From contig CAVZIL010000008.1 of assembly GCA_963775505.1 (NCBI GenBank), positions 372,001 to 436,000 on the forward strand: a DNA stretch of 64,000 nucleotides, written 5' to 3'. The notes under the pieces are model-generated. The model ran no database searches and was not told where the DNA came from. It worked only from the letters and a program-made list of their open reading frames with translations. This DNA is from JAIBJN01 sp963775505. GTDB lineage: Bacteria > Actinomycetota > Thermoleophilia > Gaiellales > Gaiellaceae. Below are positions 8,295 through 17,662 of the stretch, one piece after another; position 1 is the stretch's first letter; each line of letters begins with the position of its first letter. The position numbers and the translations under genes are program-made.

Positions 8295-9134
8295 ATGTGT
8301 CTTCCGGGCACTGCCGAGATCGTTCGTAAGCACGTCGAGGCGGATGGGGCGCCGAAGGTCGACAGGCGAACGGCGCTTCTCGGCGCAGCAGGCGCCGCGC
8401 TGGCGGCCAGCTTTCCGGCGAGCGCGCTTGCGAGCGGAGGTCGAGGACGACGGAGGTTCTGCGACCTCACCCACACCTTTCGTGAGGGCTTCCCGGTCTT
8501 CGTCACCGGTGAGGAGCCTGAGCGCGAGACGATCGCCGACTACGCGACGTCGGGCTTCTACGCCCAGAAGTGGACGTTCGGCGAGCACTCCGGCACCCAC
8601 ATGGACGTGCCGGGGCACTTCCACCAGGACGCCCGGCTCTCGCCGGAGATCACGCCCGAGGAGCTGATCGTCCCCATCGTCGTCATCGACATTCGCAGGA
8701 AGGCGGAGGCCGACCCGAACGCGATGGTCGAGCTCGACGACGTGAAGAAGTTCGAGCGGCGAAACGGGAAGATCCCGAGGGGCGCCCTCGTCGCGGCGGA
8801 CTCCGGCTGGGCCGAGAAGGTCGACGACCCCGATGCGTTCAAGGGCGGGGATGCGTTCCCGAACTACAACTTCCCCGGCTGGGGCGAGGAAGCGGCCATG
8901 TTCCTCGCCGAGAAGCGCGACATCACCGGGATCGGGATCGACACCCTGAGCCTCGACCCGGGCAACTCGTTGACCTTCCCCGTGCACGTCAACTACCTGG
9001 CGACCGACCGCTACGGGATCGAGAACCTCACGGGCCTCGACTGCATCCCGAAGCGGGGCGCGACCGCCTACGTCGGCCTGATTCCCTGGGAGGAAGGCTC
9101 CGGCGGGCCGTGCAGGGTGATCGCCGCCTGGTAG
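8295..9134 (+). CDS. Tat-exported cyclase family (kynurenine formamidase-like) metal hydrolase
   Basis: A 279-residue protein whose core belongs to the cyclase/kynurenine formamidase family. The metal signature HSGTHMDVPGHF occupies residues 98-109 and the catalytic region extends to the C-terminal TGLDCIPKRGATAYVGL. Near the N-terminus, a twin arginine (Arg24-Arg25) precedes ALLGAAGAALAASFPASALA, a Tat-type signal peptide, so the folded, metal-loaded enzyme is probably exported. Family members hydrolyse N-formyl or cyclic amide substrates; the substrate here is unknown. ATG 8295 has a good Shine-Dalgarno sequence and its own promoter. A terminator hairpin follows. Confidence 0.82.
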   Translation: MCLPGTAEIVRKHVEADGAPKVDRRTALLGAAGAALAASFPASALASGGRGRRRFCDLTHTFREGFPVFVTGEEPERETIADYATSGFYAQKWTFGEHSGTHMDVPGHFHQDARLSPEITPEELIVPIVVIDIRRKAEADPNAMVELDDVKKFERRNGKIPRGALVAADSGWAEKVDDPDAFKGGDAFPNYNFPGWGEEAAMFLAEKRDITGIGIDTLSLDPGNSLTFPVHVNYLATDRYGIENLTGLDCIPKRGATAYVGLIPWEEGSGGPCRVIAAW

Positions 9135-9159
9135 CCGCGGCGGCCGCTTGAAGGTTGAA

Positions 9160-9181
9160 GGGGCCGGCTCGCGCCGGCCCC
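9160..9181. terminator. Bidirectional hairpin terminator
   Basis: Perfect 9-bp inverted repeat (GGGGCCGGC at 9160-9168 and GCCGGCCCC at 9173-9181) with a TCGC loop, followed by TTCT. It sits between the convergent cyclase-family and inositol synthase genes and can serve both. Confidence 0.75.
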
Positions 9182-9187
9182 TTCTCG

Positions 9188-10672
9188 TCAGGCCTTCGCC
9201 GGGGTCTTGGCCGGCTTGCGGGCGTAGCGCTTGATGAACGACTCGACGAGGTCGTAGGCCTCGTCGTCGGGAATCTGCGTCGGGGGCGACTTCATCAGGT
9301 AGGCGCTCGGGCCCTCGAGCGCTCCGCTGACGCCGTTGTTCAACGCCAGCTTGGCAAGCCGGACGGCGTCGATGACGATGCCGGCCGAGTTGGGGGAGTC
9401 CCAGACCTCGAGCTTCAGCTCCAGGTTCAGGGGGACGTCGCCGAAGGACGTGCCCTCCATGCGGATGTAGGCCCACTTGCGGTCGGTCAGCCACGGCACG
9501 TAGTCGGAGGGGCCGACGTGGACGTTCCCGGCGCCCATGTCGTAGTCGAGCATGGACGTGACCGCGTTCGTCTTCGAGATCTTCTTCGACTCGAGGCGCT
9601 CCCGCTCCAGCATGTTCAGGAAGTCCGAGTTGCCGCCCACGTTCAGCTGCATCGTCCGGTCGAGGTGGACGCCGCGCTCGCGGAAGAGTGAGGTGAGCAC
9701 GCGGTGCGTGATCGTGGCGCCGACCTGGGACTTGATGTCGTCGCCGATGATCGGCAGCCCGTGCTGCTCGAACTGCTTGCCGAAGTAGCCGCCCTTCGCG
9801 ATGAAGACGGGCATGCAGTTCACCATCGCGCACCCGGCCTGGAGGATCTGCTCGGTGTACCACTTCGTGGCCACCTCGGAGCCGACCGGGAGGTAGTTGA
9901 CGACCACGTCGGTGTTCGTCTCCCTGAGGATCTCGACGACGTCGTCGGTGTCGCCCGGAGCCTTGTCGACGACCTTCGAGAGGTACTTGCCGATGCCGTC
10001 GTGCGTCATGCCGCGGGAGACCGCGATGCCGGTCTTCGGCACCTCGGCGAACCTGTACGTGTCGTTCGGGCGCGCCCAGATCGCCTCGGCCAGATCCTTG
10101 CCGACCTTGTCCTTCGTGACGTCGAAGGCGGCGGTGAACTCGACGTCGCGGATGTGGTAGCCGCCGAGGTCGACGTGCATGAGGCCCGGGACGAAGGCTT
10201 CGGGGTCGGCGTCCTTGTAGTACTCGACGCCCTGGAGGAGCGAGTTGGCGCAGTTGCCCACGCCGATGAGGGCCACCCGTACTTTGTCCTCGGAGCGGAC
10301 GCGCCCGTTGGCCTTGCCGTTCGTGCTTGCCATTGCTTCCTTTCGTCGCTTCGACTGGAAGGGAATCTCGAGCTCGTCTGCCAGCGCCTCGAGGATCACG
10401 TCGTTGGCGTGGGCGCCCGTTCGCGCAGCCTCGGCGTCGATCGCCTCCTTGAGCCCCTCGGGCAGGCGCAGGAGCGTGACGCCGCTGGCGCCCGCCAGCG
10501 GGCCGCGGCGACCCGTGGGCGAGTAGGGAATGCCGAAGCGCTCGGCGAGGATCCCCGTGGCGAGGTCGTTCAGGTTCCCTCCGCGGCGCGCGACCTCGCG
10601 GACGAGCGCCTGCTTGAGGGAAGACGGCATTCGAACGAGGACGCCACGCCTGTCAGCACTGCTAGCAGCCAA
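9188..10672 (-). CDS. ino1: Inositol-3-phosphate synthase with in-frame N-terminal double RHH module
   Basis: Residues from ATG 10333 onward (381 aa) are a complete actinobacterial/archaeal-type inositol-3-phosphate synthase, which converts glucose 6-phosphate to inositol 3-phosphate with NAD. GVGNCANSLLQGVEYY binds NAD; NYLPVGSE, GDDIKSQVGATI and LNVGGNSDFLNM are signature blocks. The same frame continues upstream without a stop through two similar ribbon-helix-helix units (VLVRMPSSLKQALVREVARR and VTLLRLPEGLKEAIDAEAAR, each followed by a second helix) to TTG 10672 or ATG 10630. A strong Shine-Dalgarno sequence (GAAAGGAAG) lies just before ATG 10333, so free Ino1 is probably the main product and a 494-residue RHH-Ino1 protein possible. 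Fusion, overlapping products, or a lost stop codon cannot be separated from sequence alone. Confidence 0.82.
   Translation of the reverse strand: MAASSADRRGVLVRMPSSLKQALVREVARRGGNLNDLATGILAERFGIPYSPTGRRGPLAGASGVTLLRLPEGLKEAIDAEAARTGAHANDVILEALADELEIPFQSKRRKEAMASTNGKANGRVRSEDKVRVALIGVGNCANSLLQGVEYYKDADPEAFVPGLMHVDLGGYHIRDVEFTAAFDVTKDKVGKDLAEAIWARPNDTYRFAEVPKTGIAVSRGMTHDGIGKYLSKVVDKAPGDTDDVVEILRETNTDVVVNYLPVGSEVATKWYTEQILQAGCAMVNCMPVFIAKGGYFGKQFEQHGLPIIGDDIKSQVGATITHRVLTSLFRERGVHLDRTMQLNVGGNSDFLNMLERERLESKKISKTNAVTSMLDYDMGAGNVHVGPSDYVPWLTDRKWAYIRMEGTSFGDVPLNLELKLEVWDSPNSAGIVIDAVRLAKLALNNGVSGALEGPSAYLMKSPPTQIPDDEAYDLVESFIKRYARKPAKTPAKA
10334..10345 (-). promoter_or_regulatory. Internal ribosome binding site in front of the Ino1 domain
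   Basis: On the minus strand GAAAGGAAG ends 2 bases before ATG 10333, at about the usual spacing from its AGGA core. It lies inside the longer open frame and is the main argument that the synthase domain is translated separately. Confidence 0.6.
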
Positions 10673-10687
10673 AGTGCTAGCACGATA
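10659..10687 (-). promoter_or_regulatory. Double TGCTAGCA palindrome over a TATCGT promoter (candidate RHH operator)
   Basis: Two perfect 10-bp palindromes, CTGCTAGCAG (10659-10668) and GTGCTAGCAC (10674-10683), have centres 15 bases apart and share the core TGCTAGCA. A TATCGT -10-like hexamer (10682-10687) overlaps the second one and lies 9 bases before TTG 10672. RHH repressors commonly bind paired palindromes at their own promoters, so autoregulation by the adjacent RHH module is a natural inference. Confidence 0.6.
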
Positions 10688-10698
10688 GCAGGTTTGCG

Positions 10699-11331
10699 CT
10701 ACCCGCGCTCGGCGAGCTGCTTGCGCACGAAGAGGATGCGCTGCAGGACCGTCAGCCACGCGGTTGCCGTGAGCACTGCGACGACGTACGGGAGCGACCC
10801 GAAGGGCGCGAAGGCGAGCCCGACGGAGATGACGACGACCCGCTCGGCACGGCTGCCGAAGCCGACGTCGCCCTTGAGCCCGATCGCCTCGGCGCGGGCG
10901 CGCGTGTAGCTGACGAGGAAGGAGCCGCCCACGGCGGCGAACGTGAGCGCCACGCCCCACTCGCTCCCGTCGCGCATGAGGACGAGGCCGATCGCCGAGA
11001 GCATGAAGAGCTCGCCGACCCGATCGACCGTCGAGTCGAGGAAGGCGCCGAACGGCGTCCCCTTCCCGCTCCGCCGGGCGAGGGCGCCGTCGAGGATGTC
11101 GAGCACGCTCCCGATCACGAAGAGCGCGCCGCCGAGGATGAAGAGCCACTCGCTCTTGTACTCGAAGTAGACGGCGGCGGCGCCCGCGATGCAGAGCCCG
11201 ACGCCCGAGATGGTCAGCGCATCCGGAGTGATGCTCGTGCGCTCGAGCCCCGCGATCCACCGGCTCGCGACGCGGCGGACCTCGTCCTGGTAGGTGCGCT
11301 TCGGGCGCTCGGCTTGGCCCGGGCTGGTCAA
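10699..11331 (-). CDS. CDP-alcohol phosphatidyltransferase, probable phosphatidylinositol-phosphate synthase
   Basis: A 210-residue membrane protein with the complete CDP-alcohol phosphotransferase signature DILDGALARRSGKGTPFGAF followed by LDSTVDR (D-x2-D-G-x2-A-R-x8-G-x3-D-x3-D) and several hydrophobic helices. The family joins CDP-diacylglycerol to an alcohol phosphate. Its position directly after inositol-3-phosphate synthase suggests the substrate is inositol phosphate, as for the mycobacterial PIP synthase. TTG 11331 is chosen because TAGCCT lies 7 bases upstream and no ATG or GTG exists in the N-terminal region. Specificity is inferred from context. Confidence 0.8.
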   Translation of the reverse strand: MTSPGQAERPKRTYQDEVRRVASRWIAGLERTSITPDALTISGVGLCIAGAAAVYFEYKSEWLFILGGALFVIGSVLDILDGALARRSGKGTPFGAFLDSTVDRVGELFMLSAIGLVLMRDGSEWGVALTFAAVGGSFLVSYTRARAEAIGLKGDVGFGSRAERVVVISVGLAFAPFGSLPYVVAVLTATAWLTVLQRILFVRKQLAERG

Positions 11332-11338
11332 GCCGCCG

Positions 11339-11344
11339 AGGCTA
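11339..11344 (-). promoter_or_regulatory. TAGCCT -10 element, leaderless TTG start
   Basis: On the minus strand TAGCCT ends 7 bases before TTG 11331 and overlaps the stop codon of the PAP2 gene. Confidence 0.45.
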
Positions 11345-12106
11345 CCAGCGCCGGTAGCCGCAGCGGTAGAGCGCGGGAGCCGCCGCCAGCCGCCGCTCCT
11401 GCGCCCAGGCGACCAGCGTTCCGCCGACGAGCGCGACCCCGATCCCCGCGGCGATGTCGAGCCAGTAGTGGTTGCCGGTGGCCATGACCGAGAACCAGAC
11501 CCAGGTCGGCCAGAGCGTCCAGAGCGCGGCCGCCCAGCGGCTCTTGACCAGGGTCGCCATGGCGAAGCCGATGATGAGCGCATCCGCCGAGTGCACGCTC
11601 GGCATCGCGGCGTAGGGGTTGGAGGCCAGCTCGACGAGCCCGCTGCCGTGGTTCACCGTGGACGAGGCCGCCAGCGTGTCCACGAATCCGTGGTCCGGGA
11701 ACATGCGCGGCGGCGCGGTCGGCATGAGCACGTAGCCGACGAGCGCGAGCAGGTTCGTGGCGAAGATCCAGTTCCTGACGGTGATGAAGGCGTCGTTCCG
11801 GAACAGGTAGATCCAGAGGAGCGAGAGGCCGAGCACCGGGAACTGCGACAGCCAGTAGGTGACGTTCACCGCCTCGATCGCCCAGTCGCCCGCGTGCAGG
11901 ACCGTCCGCTGGATGTCGAGCTCGACGAGCGCGTTGAACGCCCGCTCGGCGTCGATGACCTTGAGGCCGTTCTGGACCGCCTCGATCGGGCTCTGATCCG
12001 CGATCCCTCGCGCGACCTGATAGGCCAGGCCGAACCCGAGCCAGAGGGAGAGCTGGAAGCCGAAGTCCTTCCAGCCGCGGGGGAGAAGGCGTCCGACGGC
12101 GGTCAC
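11342..12106 (-). CDS. PAP2-superfamily membrane enzyme (inositol phosphotransferase or phosphatase type)
   Basis: A 254-residue polytopic protein with the three PAP2 phosphatase blocks: PTAPPRMFPDHG, MPSVHSADA (catalytic His) and GNHYWLDIAAG (nucleophile His and Asp). The long N-terminal part before the motifs resembles the PAP2_3/AUR1-like subgroup that includes inositol phosphorylceramide synthases. It ends 10 bases before the start of the phosphatidyltransferase gene and shares its direction, so a role in inositol lipid synthesis is likely, either removing phosphate from phosphatidylinositol phosphate or transferring an inositol phosphate group. GTG 12106 is preceded by TAGACT at 7 bases. 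Confidence 0.78.
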   Translation of the reverse strand: MTAVGRLLPRGWKDFGFQLSLWLGFGLAYQVARGIADQSPIEAVQNGLKVIDAERAFNALVELDIQRTVLHAGDWAIEAVNVTYWLSQFPVLGLSLLWIYLFRNDAFITVRNWIFATNLLALVGYVLMPTAPPRMFPDHGFVDTLAASSTVNHGSGLVELASNPYAAMPSVHSADALIIGFAMATLVKSRWAAALWTLWPTWVWFSVMATGNHYWLDIAAGIGVALVGGTLVAWAQERRLAAAPALYRCGYRRW

Positions 12107-12113
12107 GCCGGCC

Positions 12114-12119
12114 AGTCTA
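12114..12119 (-). promoter_or_regulatory. TAGACT -10 element, leaderless start of PAP2 gene
   Basis: On the minus strand TAGACT ends 7 bases before GTG 12106. Confidence 0.5.
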
Positions 12120-12180
12120 GCGACCGTGTCGGTTCGGTTTTCCCCCGGTTTCGAGGTGGTTACTTCTGTTGCAAAGGCTG

Positions 12181-13188
12181 CTAGCCGCCGATGTACGACA
12201 TCTCGACCTTCGGCAGGTCGACGGTCGCTGCAGACCGGAGCTCCGAGTAGCGATCGGCGCGGGCGCGCCAGATGTCGGCGAGTGCGGCGGTCAGCTCCTC
12301 GTCGGAGGCGCCGCCGCGCAGGAGGGCGCGCAGGTCGTGGCCCTTGACCGCGAAGAGGCACGTGTACACCTGGCCGTCGGCCGAGAGGCGGGCTCGGGTG
12401 CAGTCGCCGCAGAACGGCTGCGTCACCGAGGAGATGACCCCGATCTCGCCGCTCCCGTCCAGGTAGCGCCAGCGGTTGGCCACCTCACCGCGGTACGCGG
12501 CCTGGACGGGCTCCAGTGGCAGCTCGGCGTCGATCGCGGCGACGATCTCGGCGGCGGGCACGACGTCGTCGAGTCGCCAGCCGTTCGTGTGGCCGACGTC
12601 CATGTACTCGATGAAGCGCAGGACGACGGCGGTGCCGCGGAAGCGCCGCGCCATCGGCAGGACCCCGTCCTCGTTGAGCCCACGCTTGACGACGACGTTC
12701 ACCTTGACCGGCTCGAGGCCGGCGGCGAGCGCCGCGTCGATCCCCTCGAGCACGCGCGCGACCGGGAAGTCGACGTCGTTCATGGCGCGGAAGACCTCGT
12801 CGTCGAGCGAGTCGAGGCTGACGGTGATACGGCGCAGGCCAGCGTCCTTCAAGGCCTGCGCCTTACGGGCGAGAAGCGCGCCGTTCGTCGTGAGCGTGAG
12901 GTCGAGCCCGTCGATCCCCGCAAGCATCGCGACGAGCGTCTCGAGGTCGCGGCGTACGAGCGGCTCGCCGCCCGTGATCCGGATCTTCTCGACCCCGAGG
13001 CCGGCGAACGCGCGCGCCAGGCGCTCGATCTCCTCGAAGGTGAGCAGCTCGGCGCGAGGGAGGAAGGGGTAGTCGCGCCCGAAGACCTCCTTCGGCATGC
13101 AGTACACGCAGCGGAAGTTGCAGCGGTCGGTGACCGAGACCCGGAGATCCCGAACCGGCCGCCCCAGGGTGTCGGTCAGCCGCTCCAC
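12181..13188 (-). CDS. moaA: GTP 3',8-cyclase MoaA
   Basis: A radical-SAM enzyme for the first step of molybdenum cofactor synthesis, turning GTP into cyclic 3',8-dihydroguanosine triphosphate. The radical-SAM cysteines are in CNFRCVYC near residues 22-29; the second [4Fe-4S] cluster is in FCGDCTRARLSADGQVYTC near the C-terminus; ITGGEPLVR is the SAM motif; the protein ends in Gly-Gly as MoaA must. Length is 335 residues from GTG 13188. An in-frame ATG at 13218 is possible, but TACGCT ends 6 bases before GTG 13188, which supports a leaderless start there. No other moa gene lies in the window. Confidence 0.92.
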   Translation of the reverse strand: MERLTDTLGRPVRDLRVSVTDRCNFRCVYCMPKEVFGRDYPFLPRAELLTFEEIERLARAFAGLGVEKIRITGGEPLVRRDLETLVAMLAGIDGLDLTLTTNGALLARKAQALKDAGLRRITVSLDSLDDEVFRAMNDVDFPVARVLEGIDAALAAGLEPVKVNVVVKRGLNEDGVLPMARRFRGTAVVLRFIEYMDVGHTNGWRLDDVVPAAEIVAAIDAELPLEPVQAAYRGEVANRWRYLDGSGEIGVISSVTQPFCGDCTRARLSADGQVYTCLFAVKGHDLRALLRGGASDEELTAALADIWRARADRYSELRSAATVDLPKVEMSYIGG

Positions 13189-13194
13189 AGGCGA

Positions 13195-13200
13195 AGCGTA
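13195..13200 (-). promoter_or_regulatory. TACGCT -10 element, leaderless start of moaA
   Basis: On the minus strand TACGCT ends 6 bases before GTG 13188. Confidence 0.5.
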
Positions 13201-13212
13201 GCCCAGAGCGCC

Positions 13213-13266
13213 GATCATCAGGCCAGCTGATCGACTCGCCTGAAAACCCGAATTGGGCTGATGATC
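13213..13266. repeat. Inverted repeat GATCATCAG / CTGATGATC between moaA and eamA-type gene
   Basis: Perfect 9-bp arms at 13213-13221 and 13258-13266 are separated by 36 bases in the divergent promoter region. It may be a paired operator, but no regulator is identified. Confidence 0.4.
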
Positions 13267-13289
13267 TGGCAGTCGGGCATGCTTGGGGC

Positions 13290-14246
13290 ATGGCCGCCAG
13301 GTATCCGGCTCGTGTCTGGCTCGCCCTGCTGACGATCTACCTCGTCTGGGGCTCGACGTTCATCGCGCTCGCGATCACCGTGCGCGATCTGCCGCCGCTC
13401 CTCTCGATGGCCATCCGCCACCTGATCGCCGGGGCGCTCCTCCTTGCCTGGGCGCTGCCGAGAGGCGACCGCGAAGGCGACCGGATCGGAACGCCCCAGG
13501 TCCTCGCCGGCTTCGTCTTCGGGGGGCTGCTCTTCCTCGTCGGCCACGGGAGCCTCGCCTGGGCGCAGCAGACCGTGCCGGCCGGCGTGGCCGCGCTGCT
13601 CGTCGGCAGCATCCCGATCTGGATGGCGCTCCTCGACCGCGTCGTCTTCGGCAAGCGCCTGCGCTCGTCGGCCTACGCCGGCTTCGCGCTCGGCTTCGTC
13701 GGGCTCGCGTTCCTCATCGACCCGTTCGGCGCGGGCCGGGTCGACCGCGTCGGCGCTCTCGTCATCATCCTCGGGGCGCTGGCCTGGTCGGCGGGCTCGC
13801 TCTACTCGCGCGGCGCCGCCCTGCCGAAGCGGCCGCTCGTCTCCGCGGGGCTGGGTGCGATCTGCGGCGGCATCCTCCTGCTCGTCGTCTCGATCGCAGG
13901 CGGCGAGCTGGGCCAGGCGACCTGGACGGCGCCCTCGCTCCTGGCGGTCGCCTACCTCGTGGTGGCCGGCAGCCTCGTGGGCTTCACCGCCTACGTCTGG
14001 CTCCTGCGGGCCGCGCCCGTCTCTCTCGTCGCGACGTACGCCTACGTGAACCCGATCGTCGCCGTCGCGCTCGGCTGGCTCCTCCTCGGGGAGGCGATCA
14101 CGCTCCAGATGGTCTTCGCGGGCGCGGCGATCGTCATCGCCGTGGCGCTGATCCTCCGGGCGAGCGGCGCCGCGGTCGAGCCGGGCCGCGGCCTCCTGCG
14201 CCGGCGCGCGCGCGTGCCCACGCCGTTGCCCGATTCGACGCGCTAG
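13290..14246 (+). CDS. EamA/DMT-family transporter
   Basis: A 318-residue protein with about ten hydrophobic segments arranged as two EamA repeats. It begins VWLALLTIYLVWGSTFIALA, the typical EamA entry with the WGS-F motif, and the second repeat includes AYLVVAGSLVGFTAYVWLL and YAYVNPIVAVALGWLLLGEA, a signature of RhaT/YdcZ-like metabolite exporters. The substrate is unknown. It is divergent from moaA; the next gene begins 26 bases after its stop. A basic tail (RRRARVPTPLP) lies at the cytoplasmic C-terminus. Confidence 0.85.
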   Translation: MAARYPARVWLALLTIYLVWGSTFIALAITVRDLPPLLSMAIRHLIAGALLLAWALPRGDREGDRIGTPQVLAGFVFGGLLFLVGHGSLAWAQQTVPAGVAALLVGSIPIWMALLDRVVFGKRLRSSAYAGFALGFVGLAFLIDPFGAGRVDRVGALVIILGALAWSAGSLYSRGAALPKRPLVSAGLGAICGGILLLVVSIAGGELGQATWTAPSLLAVAYLVVAGSLVGFTAYVWLLRAAPVSLVATYAYVNPIVAVALGWLLLGEAITLQMVFAGAAIVIAVALILRASGAAVEPGRGLLRRRARVPTPLPDSTR

Positions 14247-14272
14247 TCTCGGATCGGGTAGAACCGCGCTCC

Positions 14273-15676
14273 GTGGACCAGCGGGAGACACCCCTGGCGG
14301 ACGCCGCCGCGGCGTTCCTCGCCGCCGAGATCACCCCCTTCACGACGCCTGGTCACAAGCGCGCGGCCCATCTCGCCGACGACCTCCTCCTGCTCGACCT
14401 CCCGTTGTCCTCGGGCGCCGACGACCTGCACATGCGCTCCGACGTCCTCGGCAGGGCCGAGCGGCTCGGGGCCGAGCTCTGGGGAGCCGACCTCTGCCGC
14501 TTCTGCGCGAACGGCTCGACGCAGGGAAACCAGGCCCTCGCCCTCGCCCTCGGCCGTCCGGGTGACCGGGTGGTCGTCTCCCGGAGCATGCACAAGTCGG
14601 TCCTCGCCGGCCTCGTCCTCTCCGGCCTCGACCCGGTCTGGGTTCGCCCGGACGTCGACCCGGCGACCGGCCTGCCGCTCGCGCTTCCGCCGGGGCGCGT
14701 GGCCGCGGCGCTCGCCGAGGTCCCGGACGCCTGCGGCGTCTTTCTCGTCGAGCCGAGCTTCGTCGGCGTCCTCTCCGACGTGGCGGCGGTCGCGGCGCTC
14801 GCGCACGGCGCCCGAGTCCCGCTCGTCGTCGACCAGGCCTGGGGCGCGCACCTCGGCTTCCATCCCGACCTGCCGCCGCACGCCCTCGCGGCCGGGGCCG
14901 ACGGGTTCGTCGCGTCCGCCCACAAGACCCTCGCCGCCTTCACGCAGAGCGCCTACCTCGTCGCCCGCGGCGGCATCCTGGACCTCGAGCGCCTGGACGA
15001 GGCCTTCGAGCTCCTGCACACGACGAGCCCCTCGGGAGCTCTCCTCGCCAGCCTCGACCGGGCGCGGATGATCATGGCGACGCGCGGCAAAGAGCTCCTC
15101 GGCGAGACGCTCCGGCTCGCAGGGTACGCCCGCGTGCGCCTGGCCGAGGTGGAGGGCCTCGTCCTCGTCGACTCCGACGACCCGACGAAGCTGGCGCTCG
15201 CGCTGCCGGGGACGGGAACGGACGGGCTCGAGGTCGAGGCCGACCTCTTCGCGCAGGGCATCCGCTTCGAGCTCGCGAACCGCGACACGCTCGTCCCGCT
15301 CCTGACCATCGGGGACACGGAGGCGGGCGTCGAGAGGCTGTGCGACGCCCTGATCGCCTCCCTGGAGCGCCGGCGGGGCGAGCCCCGTCCGCCCGGCTCC
15401 GCGAGCGCCGTCTGGGACGTCACGCCCGAGAAGGCCCTGACGCCGCAGGAGGCGTTCTTCGCTCCCCGGGAGACCGTCGGGGCCCAGGAGGCCGCCGGCC
15501 GCGTCGCCGCCGAGATGGTCGCGCCCTACCCGCCCGGGATCCCCGCGATCGCCCCCGGCGAGGTCGTCTCCGGCGAGCTGCTCGAGGCTCTGCGGGAGGC
15601 CGGCGCCGCTGGCACGCGGCTCTCGTACTGCGCCGATCCGACGCTCGGCACGCTGCAGGTCGTCGCCCGGCGGTAG
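14273..15676 (+). CDS. Orn/Lys/Arg decarboxylase-family PLP enzyme
   Basis: A 467-residue fold-type I PLP enzyme: TPFTTPGHKRAAHL at the N-terminus, ANGSTQGNQALALAL for cofactor phosphate binding, VDQAWGAHLGFHP for the PLP ring, and ASAHKTLAAFTQ with the Schiff-base Lys near residue 217. The short C-terminal domain (VAPYPPGIPAIAPGEVVSGE) matches the compact decarboxylases of Gram-positive bacteria that lack the wing domain of the enterobacterial enzymes. It would make a polyamine precursor such as agmatine, cadaverine or putrescine, but the amino acid preferred cannot be read from the sequence. GTG 14273 is the likely start. Confidence 0.85.
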   Translation: MDQRETPLADAAAAFLAAEITPFTTPGHKRAAHLADDLLLLDLPLSSGADDLHMRSDVLGRAERLGAELWGADLCRFCANGSTQGNQALALALGRPGDRVVVSRSMHKSVLAGLVLSGLDPVWVRPDVDPATGLPLALPPGRVAAALAEVPDACGVFLVEPSFVGVLSDVAAVAALAHGARVPLVVDQAWGAHLGFHPDLPPHALAAGADGFVASAHKTLAAFTQSAYLVARGGILDLERLDEAFELLHTTSPSGALLASLDRARMIMATRGKELLGETLRLAGYARVRLAEVEGLVLVDSDDPTKLALALPGTGTDGLEVEADLFAQGIRFELANRDTLVPLLTIGDTEAGVERLCDALIASLERRRGEPRPPGSASAVWDVTPEKALTPQEAFFAPRETVGAQEAAGRVAAEMVAPYPPGIPAIAPGEVVSGELLEALREAGAAGTRLSYCADPTLGTLQVVARR

Positions 15677-15690
15677 CCGCGGCGATCTGC

Positions 15691-15718
15691 TATAAAAGGG
15701 CTTAGATTTTCTCAGCCC
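15691..15718 (+). promoter_or_regulatory. dnaK promoter with overlapping inverted repeat
   Basis: TATAAA (15691-15696) is a strong -10 candidate in otherwise GC-rich DNA. It runs into an imperfect inverted repeat with arms GGGCTTAGA (15698-15706) and TCTCAGCCC (15710-15718), 8 of 9 bases paired, 3-base centre. GGAGGA lies before ATG 15749. The repeat may be the HspR operator, although it is not a canonical HAIR site (CTTGAGT-N7-ACTCAAG). Confidence 0.5.
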
Positions 15719-15748
15719 GTACCAACGTCCGAACGGAGGACTCAGCAC

Positions 15749-17661
<1,913 letters not shown>

Positions 17662-17662
<1 letters not shown>

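Noticed and set aside
9188..11260. Extension of the RHH-Ino1 frame through the phosphatidyltransferase region
   Set aside because: Upstream of about 10675 the translation is Arg/His-rich shadow of a gene read in another frame; the RHH similarity begins just after the TTG 10672.
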